A stretch of DNA of 64,000 bases from CAYGWX01 sp964353855 [NCBI: uncultured bacterium]. Lineage in GTDB: Bacteria; Edwardsbacteria; CAYGWX01. Shown in pieces: positions 25,716 through 31,871 of the stretch. Each line of letters starts with the position of its first letter. Positions within the stretch are counted from its first letter, which is position 1. The translations under genes were made by a program, and so were the position numbers. Where the stretch lies: contig CAYGWX010000005.1 in the NCBI GenBank assembly GCA_964353855.1, forward strand, positions 26,432-90,431. Direction: 5' to 3'. The notes under the pieces are model-generated. The model was not told where the DNA came from. It worked only from the letters and a program-made list of their open reading frames with translations, and made no database searches.

Positions 25716-25744
25716 AGTATAAAGGATTTCCCATATTTTTTCAA
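25716..25744 (-). promoter_or_regulatory. Sigma-70 promoter for the rpiB-glyA-nrdR-rnf-tatC operon
   Basis: TTGAAA at 25739-25744, a 17-bp spacer, TATACT at 25716-25721. The rpiB ATG is 9 nt from the -10 box, which predicts a leader of about 2-4 nt. Confidence 0.82.
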
Positions 25745-25855
25745 GGGGAAAAGGTGCCCCTGGTGTCTATAAAAGAGGGCAAGGGCAAGGACATCGGATG
25801 ATCAATAGAAATCAGAGGAGAATATCAGCTAACTTACGCCCCGGGAATGGCGCGA

Positions 25856-26650
25856 TCAAACCTCTGCCAACTCTCCGCGAAAGATCGTTACGGCTTCTCC
25901 GCCTAATCGCACCCGATCCCCCTCGACGCGGACCCGCACCATCCCTCCCCGGGCTGAAGCCTGATAGGCTACCATCTCTTTCTTGCCCAGACGTCCTATC
26001 CAGAACGGCCCCAGACAGCAGTGCGCGGACCCGGTCACCGGGTCCTCCGGAACTCCGGCCCCGGGGGCAAAGAACCGCGACACGAAATCAAATCCCGGTG
26101 TGGAGGCCATGCTCGTGACGATGACTCCCCGAACTTCGATCCGCTTGAGCTTTTCGTGATCGGGCTTGAGCCTCCGGACCATCTCTTCCGATTCCACCTC
26201 CACGAGGTAGTCGAACCGGCTCTTGCCCACCGTCTTGGGGACCACCCCCAAGGCCTCGCTCAATCCCTTCGGTGCCTTCGCCGGAGAAGGGGGTGTGGCC
26301 GGGAAATCCAGCTCGATCTCCTCCCCCACCTTCCGGGCCGTGAGCAGGCCGCTTTTGGTGTGAAACCGCGCCTCCTTGTCCCCCGCCAGCAGGCCGGCCT
26401 CCCAGAGCACATGGGCGCTCGCCAGGGTCGCATGCCCGCAGAGGTCCACCTCCACCGCCGGGGTGAACCAGCGCAGGCCGTAACCATCCTCCCGGGGAAC
26501 GAGAAAAGCCGTCTCGGAGAGGTTCATCTCCCGGGCCACGTTCTGCATCCAGCCCACCTCCCGCTCTTCGGGAAGCAGACAAACCCCGGCCGGATTCCCG
26601 GCAAACGGCTTCTTCGTGAAGGCATCCACCTGATAGATTTTTATTCCCAT
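25856..26650 (-). CDS. PhzF-family isomerase/epimerase-like protein
   Basis: A 264-aa protein of normal PhzF length. Signatures: YQVDAFTKKPFAGNPAGVCLL with the catalytic-region Asn-Pro, NLSETAFLVPREDGYGLRWFTPAVEVDLCGHATLASAHVL, and FAPGAGVPEDPVTGSAHCCLGPFW with the conserved D-P-V-T-G-S-A-H. Family members catalyse isomerisation of dihydroanthranilate-type or amino-acid substrates; the substrate here is unknown. It stands alone, about 150 bp upstream of rpiB, with no clear Shine-Dalgarno site. Confidence 0.93.
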   Translation of the reverse strand: MGIKIYQVDAFTKKPFAGNPAGVCLLPEEREVGWMQNVAREMNLSETAFLVPREDGYGLRWFTPAVEVDLCGHATLASAHVLWEAGLLAGDKEARFHTKSGLLTARKVGEEIELDFPATPPSPAKAPKGLSEALGVVPKTVGKSRFDYLVEVESEEMVRRLKPDHEKLKRIEVRGVIVTSMASTPGFDFVSRFFAPGAGVPEDPVTGSAHCCLGPFWIGRLGKKEMVAYQASARGGMVRVRVEGDRVRLGGEAVTIFRGELAEV

Positions 26651-26853
26651 TAAGAAACTCTAAATGTCCGCGCAATGCTACGATGCAAGCCTTTCTGGTC
26701 CTCCTTGGAAATCAGGGGCAACCACTATATATTGTGGTCCCCTCGGAATTGTCTCGTAAGCAGCGCCGATAAAGCTCGGTTACGTCTGTTGAACCAAAAC
26801 AGCCCGCAGAATGGGGATCTCCGAAAGGCCTCCGAAATCCGAGAGGGGTTCCC
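26651..26853. other. Intergenic spacer with one 16-bp dyad
   Basis: Upstream region of phzF. It contains the dyad CCACTATATATTGTGG at 26722-26737, listed separately. No reading frame with coding character is visible. Confidence 0.5.
26722..26737. repeat. Palindrome copy 1 (CCACTATATATTGTGG)
   Basis: An imperfect 16-bp palindrome, related to copies at 26916 and 27606, about 70 bp upstream of phzF. A regulator-binding dyad or a remnant of a small repeat element is possible. Confidence 0.7.
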
Positions 26854-26897
26854 GCCTACCTCACGCCTACCTCACGCCTACCTCACGCCTACCCCAC
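26854..26897. repeat. 11-bp tandem repeat array, 4 units, opposite orientation
   Basis: Units GCCTACCTCAC three times and GCCTACCCCAC. The minus strand reads TGAGGTAGGCG, so the G-rich consensus lies on the minus strand, reversed relative to most arrays in the window. It lies between the orphan secreted gene and phzF. Confidence 0.93.
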
Positions 26898-26915
26898 CCC
26901 CTTTTGGATACCCGA

Positions 26916-26931
26916 CCACTATATATAGTGG
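26916..26931. repeat. Palindrome copy 2 (perfect, CCACTATATATAGTGG)
   Basis: A perfect 16-bp palindrome. It shares its left flank CCCGACCACTATAT with copy 3 at 27606, and both are followed by TTTCACAA within 20 bp. Confidence 0.85.
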
Positions 26932-27022
26932 GTGTTCCCTTTTTCACAATGAACGGCTGATTTTGGAGGTTGAGCCAGTGGATTAGAACAAACATGCGTC
27001 GTGCTTATTTGCACCTAAAGTT

Positions 27023-27475
27023 CTATTCGGTTATTCTTAAGATAAATACACCCTTCGGATCAACCTGTTTTACTATTTCAAATACATGTTCTTTCTCGGG
27101 CTGTTTTGTCGAGTAAGAACGTCCATCCCTCGTATTCAAGTCGACGGTGCCATCGTGAGACGTGGTGACTGCAAACACTTTCCCTTCCATTATTAATTGT
27201 TTCGCTTGGTACCATTCTATTTTCTCTTTTGGGGAATTGCGAACGATCTGCCAAAAAAAGGGGCGTAGAAAGGAGAGGTCAGAGAACGCAAGCAAGATTC
27301 GATGAGAATCACGTAAAGCCTCTTTCTCACGCTGGGTTATTGCAAGCTCATTAGATTTAAAACAGGGGACTAGTTGATCAACAAATTCGTCTGCCGGCAT
27401 TTTCTTCGGATTCTCAGCCATCGCGATGCAAACGAATCCTATAAAGAAGGAAACTACCAAAGGCAACCGCATCAT
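27023..27475 (-). CDS. Orphan secreted protein, AT-rich
   Basis: A 150-aa protein with an AGGAGG 6 nt before the ATG and a clear signal peptide (MMRLPLVVSFFIGFVCIAMAE). I do not recognise the mature part. It contains a lone Cys, a charged helix (ITQREKEALRDSHRILLAF) and a C-terminal segment with HVFEIVKQVDPKGVFILRITE. Base composition is clearly more AT-rich than neighbouring genes. It is flanked on both sides by palindromes and 11-bp arrays, which suggests acquired or rapidly evolving DNA. Confidence 0.72.
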   Translation of the reverse strand: MMRLPLVVSFFIGFVCIAMAENPKKMPADEFVDQLVPCFKSNELAITQREKEALRDSHRILLAFSDLSFLRPFFWQIVRNSPKEKIEWYQAKQLIMEGKVFAVTTSHDGTVDLNTRDGRSYSTKQPEKEHVFEIVKQVDPKGVFILRITE

Positions 27476-27542
27476 TTTACACCTCCTGAGATAATAACCA
27501 GTTCAATTATCTAATGCCGCATGGCATGCATCGCTGGCGATG

Positions 27543-27593
27543 CTCTTCCTCCAAATAATCATCCCCAAAAGCAACATGATCACCCCAACGGTC
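27543..27593 (-). pseudogene. Relic of the lspA 3' end
   Basis: 51 bp that match positions 30978-31028 within lspA at 48 of 51 bases. Read on the minus strand it still encodes VGVIMLLLGMIIWRKSI-like residues (intact lspA: VGVIMLLLGMVIWRKS). Nothing of the upstream part of lspA remains. Confidence 0.88.
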
Positions 27594-27605
27594 TTCAAAC
27601 CCCGA

Positions 27606-27621
27606 CCACTATATGTTGTGG
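27606..27621. repeat. Palindrome copy 3 (CCACTATATGTTGTGG)
   Basis: An imperfect 16-bp dyad 12 bp from the lspA relic. It shares flanking sequence with copy 2 (CCCGACCACTATAT before, TTTCACAA after). Confidence 0.75.
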
Positions 27622-27809
27622 TGGTCCCCTATTTCACAAGGAGAGGCTGTTGTGAGATAAATCATAGCATAATCAGCCCCATAAGGACAAGGGGGCAGGC
27701 AGGAGCGGGAAGAAACCCGTTGCCATCTTCGGTTCGACAAAAAGGTCAGGGCTAAGAGCCCTGGCCCAAAGGAGGAGGCGATCCGGTCAGGATGCTCCCC
27801 CCATCCACT
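27622..27809. other. Intergenic spacer, nothing recognised
   Basis: Part of a 593-bp gap between the LVIVD gene and the orphan secreted gene. No coding sequence or strong hairpin is visible in this stretch. Confidence 0.4.
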
Positions 27810-27886
27810 CCCGCTCTTTTCACCGGCATTGCACTGGCTTTACCCCGGCTTTACACCCTCTTTACACCCATTTAGCACCCTTCGGG
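27810..27886. repeat. 11-bp tandem repeat array, about 7 units, opposite orientation
   Basis: The clearest units are CACTGGCTTTA, CCCCGGCTTTA, CACCCTCTTTA and CACCCATTTAG, with degenerate units on both sides in the same phase. The minus strand reads TAAAGAGGGTG, so the orientation is the same as the 26854 array and reversed relative to most others. Confidence 0.85.
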
Positions 27887-28014
27887 AGGCTATACAAGGA
27901 GAGATCGTGCTGCGTGCGCCCGGAAGAGAGGCTTCGGAAGGATTTAGATCGGCACCAGTCTACTGATCGGATGTCGTCTGCCAACAGAAGGATGTCTGCA
28001 TCTCCGTTAAAAGC

Positions 28015-28030
28015 CAAGGGGTTCCCCTTG
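28015..28030 (-). terminator. Terminator-like hairpin after LVIVD gene
   Basis: On the minus strand CAAGGG-GAAC-CCCTTG is followed by GCTTTTAA, about 40 bp past the stop codon. It is short but has a U-rich tail. Confidence 0.5.
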
Positions 28031-28068
28031 TACAAGAGACACCCCTATGGCCTTTCTGATGTTACAAG

Positions 28069-30357
28069 CTACCTCACCACCACCATCTTTCTGGTGAGGG
28101 TCTGATCACAACCTTCGGCCCTCAGAAAGTAAACCCCGCTCCTCACCTCCTTTCCACTTCCATCTTTTCCGTCCCAATACACCTCGTGAGGCGTAAGGCG
28201 TGAGGCGTAAGGTGCAAACGACCTTACGACCCGGCCCGTAACATCGTAAACGCTCAGACGAACCGGCCCCAGAGCCACTGGCCCGAGTCGAATCGTACAT
28301 CCCCCTTTTACCGGATTAGGGCTGATCGAAACATCAAATGACTCGGCCTTAAATGGATGGGCAACTTCCTGACCGACCCCGGATATGATGGAATCCACGC
28401 CGAAGACCAGAAGATTTCCCAGATAGGCTCCGCCATAAGCTACGTTGAAGTTCTCGCCCCAGACATCCGTAATCGTCCAACCAGATTCATAATGCCGGAC
28501 AGACTGCGCCGGGTGAGGATTGCTTACATCCACCAGGTCCATCCGTCCACAGTATTCCACGGACTGATAATAATAGGTTCGCCCCCCTACCCAGACATAG
28601 TGAGGGGCGAAGTAATGCAGCCCATACAGGGCATCCTCCCCGATTGAATGACTATACCATCCCGCTGTATCCGGACGCACCGGGTTGGCTACGGTAATGA
28701 TATAGAGCCCATCCCCAGGATTCCGGAAATAGGCTAAGATATAGCCCAAGGTATCCGCAAACTCTACGTCTTTTCCGCCAGGTGCAGGCCAGTCCCAGTC
28801 ATATGCGTTGCGCGGACTACGCGGATCGCTCACATCAATCACATGAAACGTCCAAGGCAACCCGTCCGGCACATAGGCGTATTGCCCACGAACCCACAAA
28901 TCGTAAACTCCATCGCCAGGACCCCGCCACCTCCCTAAAAAGTAGGGATTCCGGGGATCCGCCACATTCACAGTCCACAAATTGTCACCGAAATGTCCCG
29001 AAAGATAGACCAGCGTGTCCTGCACAAAGATGCCGTAGGCCACCCCGGTCTGCAATCCAGACCAGCGCCCGATCACCGTAGGCTGGGCCGGATTCCGAAT
29101 GTCCACAATAACCAGTCCGCTATCTCCCTCGGCGGCGTAAAGCAGAGAGTCCTTCAACATGATGTCAAGCGTCCTCCAGGGTATCTCCAAGTGGCCAAGC
29201 TCAACAGGCTGAGAGGGGTTAGACACATCCAGCACCCGAAGCCCGTCCATGCCGTGGGCCACATAGAGATAATTCCCCTGCTTCACCAACTCCCAGCAGG
29301 CATCCCCGGTAGGATAATGAGTAATCTCCCGAGGCTGGGAAGGATTTCGAACGTCCATCACCCGAAGGCCCTTGCCGCCGTCGGCAAAGTAGACCAAACT
29401 GTCTTTGGCAAAGACATCACCCCCTGAGCCTGGTGTCTCGTAACGACCCAGCTCAACAGGATTTGCCGGATCTGTGATATCAATAACCCACATGTGGCTG
29501 AGACTGCTTGGGGGATAACGATCATATTCAAAATAGTCCTCGCAGAGGTAAGCAAGGTTGCCAGAGACGGTAACGCTGCGAGGAAAGACATATTGACCGC
29601 TGGGACGGAAGCATTTTATTTTCAGAGGGACTTGGGGATTCTTTACGTTTACTATACAGAGGCCGCTATCCAATGCCGCAACATAAGCTAGCGTATCACG
29701 GATGATGAGATCCATCGTACCACCAAGCCCCGTACATCGTCCCACTTTACGAACATCAAAGGGATCGCGGATATTATACACTGCGAGTTCAGAAGTCCAC
29801 CCCGCACCGACAACATAAGCCAGCGTGTCCACCACTTGTATTTTCTTCCCCCAACTGGTATCGTAACCCGCTACCACAAAGGGAGAAGCAGGGTCGTTCA
29901 CATTGATCACGAACAAATCCGAGGAATCCTGCATCCCACCGCTCCCAACTACGTATGCGAGAGAATCTTTAACCCAAACTCCATGCATATGATACCCGCA
30001 CCTCACCTTCCCCACCACCCTCGGAGCCCTCACATCCCGCACATCCACAATCGCCAGACCGTTATAAGCATCTACCAGATAGGCATAGCCGTTCTGGACG
30101 AAGAGGTCCTCTATGATGGAGAAATTCACATCATACGCCCTGCCCATCTCCACAGGATTCGCCGGGTCCGAAACATCCAAAATAAGCAGGCCGCAGCTCA
30201 CTCCCACATAGGCGTAGTCCCCTTGCACCACTACCTGACGGGCAGGGCCTAAGAGGGTCTGGCCCAAAAGCCGCATCCCCAGGCTGTCCCGAGGGAAAGC
30301 CGAGGAAGTTCCTGCAATGCAAACAAGGACAAAGATTAAAAATAGGATGCGCTTCAT
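28069..30357 (-). CDS. Secreted LVIVD-repeat propeller protein with sorting domain
   Basis: A 762-aa protein from the ATG at 30357, which gives a signal peptide (MKRILFLIFVLVCIAGTSSA) and a GGGAG site 9 nt upstream. A longer in-frame start at 30423 would read through the leader hairpin. A dozen or so repeats of the type AYVGVSCGLLILDVSDPANPVEMG fill residues 25-640, as in LVIVD propellers. The C-terminal about 90 residues form a FlgD/T9SS-like domain (SISPNPVKGGCTIRLG ... VYDVTGRVVRSF ... VYWDGKDGSGKEVRSGVYFLRAEG) ending TRKMVVVR. It is likely exported to the cell surface. Function unknown. Confidence 0.9.
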   Translation of the reverse strand: MKRILFLIFVLVCIAGTSSAFPRDSLGMRLLGQTLLGPARQVVVQGDYAYVGVSCGLLILDVSDPANPVEMGRAYDVNFSIIEDLFVQNGYAYLVDAYNGLAIVDVRDVRAPRVVGKVRCGYHMHGVWVKDSLAYVVGSGGMQDSSDLFVINVNDPASPFVVAGYDTSWGKKIQVVDTLAYVVGAGWTSELAVYNIRDPFDVRKVGRCTGLGGTMDLIIRDTLAYVAALDSGLCIVNVKNPQVPLKIKCFRPSGQYVFPRSVTVSGNLAYLCEDYFEYDRYPPSSLSHMWVIDITDPANPVELGRYETPGSGGDVFAKDSLVYFADGGKGLRVMDVRNPSQPREITHYPTGDACWELVKQGNYLYVAHGMDGLRVLDVSNPSQPVELGHLEIPWRTLDIMLKDSLLYAAEGDSGLVIVDIRNPAQPTVIGRWSGLQTGVAYGIFVQDTLVYLSGHFGDNLWTVNVADPRNPYFLGRWRGPGDGVYDLWVRGQYAYVPDGLPWTFHVIDVSDPRSPRNAYDWDWPAPGGKDVEFADTLGYILAYFRNPGDGLYIITVANPVRPDTAGWYSHSIGEDALYGLHYFAPHYVWVGGRTYYYQSVEYCGRMDLVDVSNPHPAQSVRHYESGWTITDVWGENFNVAYGGAYLGNLLVFGVDSIISGVGQEVAHPFKAESFDVSISPNPVKGGCTIRLGPVALGPVRLSVYDVTGRVVRSFAPYASRLTPHEVYWDGKDGSGKEVRSGVYFLRAEGCDQTLTRKMVVVR

Positions 30358-30379
30358 TTGAAATGCTCCCATTGATGCA

Positions 30380-30418
30380 AAAGGAGACCTATGCCCCTTT
30401 CTCAGGGGTGTCTCCTTT
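30380..30418 (-). promoter_or_regulatory. Leader hairpin upstream of LVIVD gene
   Basis: A 9-bp perfect outer stem (30380-30388 with 30410-30418) and a 5-bp inner stem (30394-30398 with 30404-30408). It ends about 10 nt before the Shine-Dalgarno site, so it could affect ribosome access or message stability. Confidence 0.6.
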
Positions 30419-30423
30419 CTCAT

Positions 30424-30554
30424 CTTCCAGCTTCAACCCGACCGAACCGAACCATCCGAACCACATCTTCACCTAACCCTCCTCAACCGAATAAGGAGCC
30501 CGAAAGCCAACTCACGGAAGAGAAACGATGGTGCGCTGCTTGCCTGGCTGTTAA
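30424..30554. other. Distal 5' leader of LVIVD gene
   Basis: This is the transcribed leader between the promoter and the hairpin; the total leader is about 190 nt. It is rich in CCGAAC/ACC on the plus strand near 30440-30480. No riboswitch family is recognised. Confidence 0.4.
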
Positions 30555-30583
30555 AGCATAACAAATTCAGGCGGCGACGTCAA
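30555..30583 (-). promoter_or_regulatory. Sigma-70 promoter for the LVIVD gene
   Basis: TTGACG at 30578-30583, a 17-bp spacer, TATGCT at 30555-30560, about 200 bp upstream of the start codon. Confidence 0.78.
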
Positions 30584-30679
30584 GCTCAAAATCAACGAAG
30601 GCAGATAAATCCCTTGAAATGAGTGCTCAATTATATACTTCCATCCCCAATCCGCATTAAAAAACCCCTGAAATACGTG

Positions 30680-30734
30680 GGGTGGGTGTACAGTGGGTGT
30701 TTGGTGGGTGTTCAATGGGTGTTCAATGGGCCCC
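30680..30734. repeat. 11-bp tandem repeat array, 5 units
   Basis: Units GGGTGGGTGTA, CAGTGGGTGTT, TGGTGGGTGTT, CAATGGGTGTT and CAATGGGCCCC, without phase slip. It lies about 200 bp past the lspA stop, upstream of the LVIVD promoter. Sense RNA is C-rich (AACACCCATTG). Confidence 0.94.
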
Positions 30735-30931
30735 CAAAACGAAGGTCTGGGTGGCCCATAGGAAACCCACTCACAATTTTGGGGTGGCCCACCCTCTCCT
30801 TTTTGCCCTTTCCGTCAATTCCTCGTAACCCCTTGAAGATGGCCCTGATTGCGTAAAATTGGCTCATTTCACCCAACCAAGAATAAAATCATGTTTACTT
30901 AATAGACGACATAAGGAACAAAAGGAGGGAG
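30735..30931. other. 3' flank of lspA
   Basis: Contains two copies of GGGTGGCCCA near 30749 and 30782 in an imperfect inverted arrangement. No coding sequence is visible. Confidence 0.4.
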
Positions 30932-31498
30932 CTACAGAATGTGGGAAGTCAAAACCTTCGCTTTTTCGGACGTAATACTCTTCCTCCAAATAACCATCCC
31001 CAAAAGCAACATAATCACCCCCACGGTCACCCCGGCATCCGCCAGGTTGAACACCGGCCAGCGATCGAGATGATAACTCCCGATATGGATATCGGGAATA
31101 TTCACATCGATGAAATCCCGCACCTCGCCCCAAAGGAGCCGGTCGATGAAGTTCCCGATGGCCCCGCCCAGGATCAGGGCAAAAGCCAGAAGGTTCCAGG
31201 GAGAACGATCTTTAATTTTGAAGTAGTAAAGGAGGATGAGGAGGATAGCGATGAGGGAGAAAACAAGAAAGGCCGCATTCGAGCCCATCTTCAGGCTGAA
31301 CGCGCCATGCGGATTGCGGATGTAGGTCAGACGGACCGCATCGCCCAGGACCGGAAGGGAGGACCCCAGGGCCATCCGGGCCGCCACCAGGGCTTTGGTG
31401 AGCTGGTCCAGCAGGACCCAGAGCGGACTGAGGATGAGGAGGAAGCCGAGGCCGCGAACCCGGAGACTATCGGATCTTCCGGGCCTCTCGGGCCTCAT
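30932..31498 (-). CDS. lspA: Lipoprotein signal peptidase (signal peptidase II)
   Basis: A 188-aa protein with four membrane helices. The catalytic-aspartate blocks are present: FALILGGAIGNFIDRLLWGEVRDFIDV (first Asp in N-x-x-D-R) and VFNLADAGVTVGVIML (second Asp in F-N-x-A-D). The DQLTKALV motif lies in the first helix. It cleaves lipoprotein signal peptides after lipid attachment. It overlaps the dksA stop by 32 bp. The last 20 residues (KSITSEKAKVLTSHIL) are a polar tail. Confidence 0.96.
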   Translation of the reverse strand: MRPERPGRSDSLRVRGLGFLLILSPLWVLLDQLTKALVAARMALGSSLPVLGDAVRLTYIRNPHGAFSLKMGSNAAFLVFSLIAILLILLYYFKIKDRSPWNLLAFALILGGAIGNFIDRLLWGEVRDFIDVNIPDIHIGSYHLDRWPVFNLADAGVTVGVIMLLLGMVIWRKSITSEKAKVLTSHIL

Positions 31499-31871
31499 CT
31501 TCCTCTTTGCGGCACTTCATGCACAGCCGGGCGTGAGGCATCGCCTCCAGGCGGGTCTTCTCGATGGCCTTGGTGCACTTCTCGCACTTCCCGAAGCTCC
31601 CCTCATAAATCTTGCGCAGAGCGTCGTCCACCTCCAGGAGCAGCTGGCCCTCGCTGGAGGCCAGCATGTACTCCCGCTCCCGGTCGATGGCGTCCGTGCC
31701 CAGGTCGGCCATGTGGAAGGAGTAGGCCGAGAGGTCGCCCGAGGAATCCCTGGACGTGCGCTCGAATATCTCCTTTTTCATCACGTCCAGGATCCCATTC
31801 AGGCGCTTGTGCTCCTCCATGAGATTCTTCTCGAACTTCTCCATCTCCTTCTTCGTCAACACGTAGTTCAC
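31467..31871 (-). CDS. DksA/TraR-family zinc-finger protein
   Basis: A 134-aa protein with a GTG start at 31871 that overlaps the ileS stop by 4 bp. It has an N-terminal coiled coil (LTKKEMEKFEKNLMEEHKRLNGILDVM), a conserved acidic/alanine tip region (DAIDREREYMLASSEGQLL) and a C-terminal C4 finger (CEKCTKAIEKTRLEAMPHARLCMKC). Family members bind RNA polymerase through the secondary channel and act with ppGpp. The gene order ileS-dksA-like-lspA occurs in several phyla. Confidence 0.92.
   Translation of the reverse strand: MNYVLTKKEMEKFEKNLMEEHKRLNGILDVMKKEIFERTSRDSSGDLSAYSFHMADLGTDAIDREREYMLASSEGQLLLEVDDALRKIYEGSFGKCEKCTKAIEKTRLEAMPHARLCMKCRKEEDEAREARKIR

Noticed and set aside
26912-27625. 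An insertion sequence bounded by the palindromes
   Set aside because: There is no transposase, the only gene is a small secreted protein, and I found no terminal inverted repeats beyond the short dyads or target-site duplication.
30623-30856. A 77-codon plus-strand frame over the 30680 array
   Set aside because: Its translation is dominated by the tandem repeat and has no ribosome site or homology-like features.
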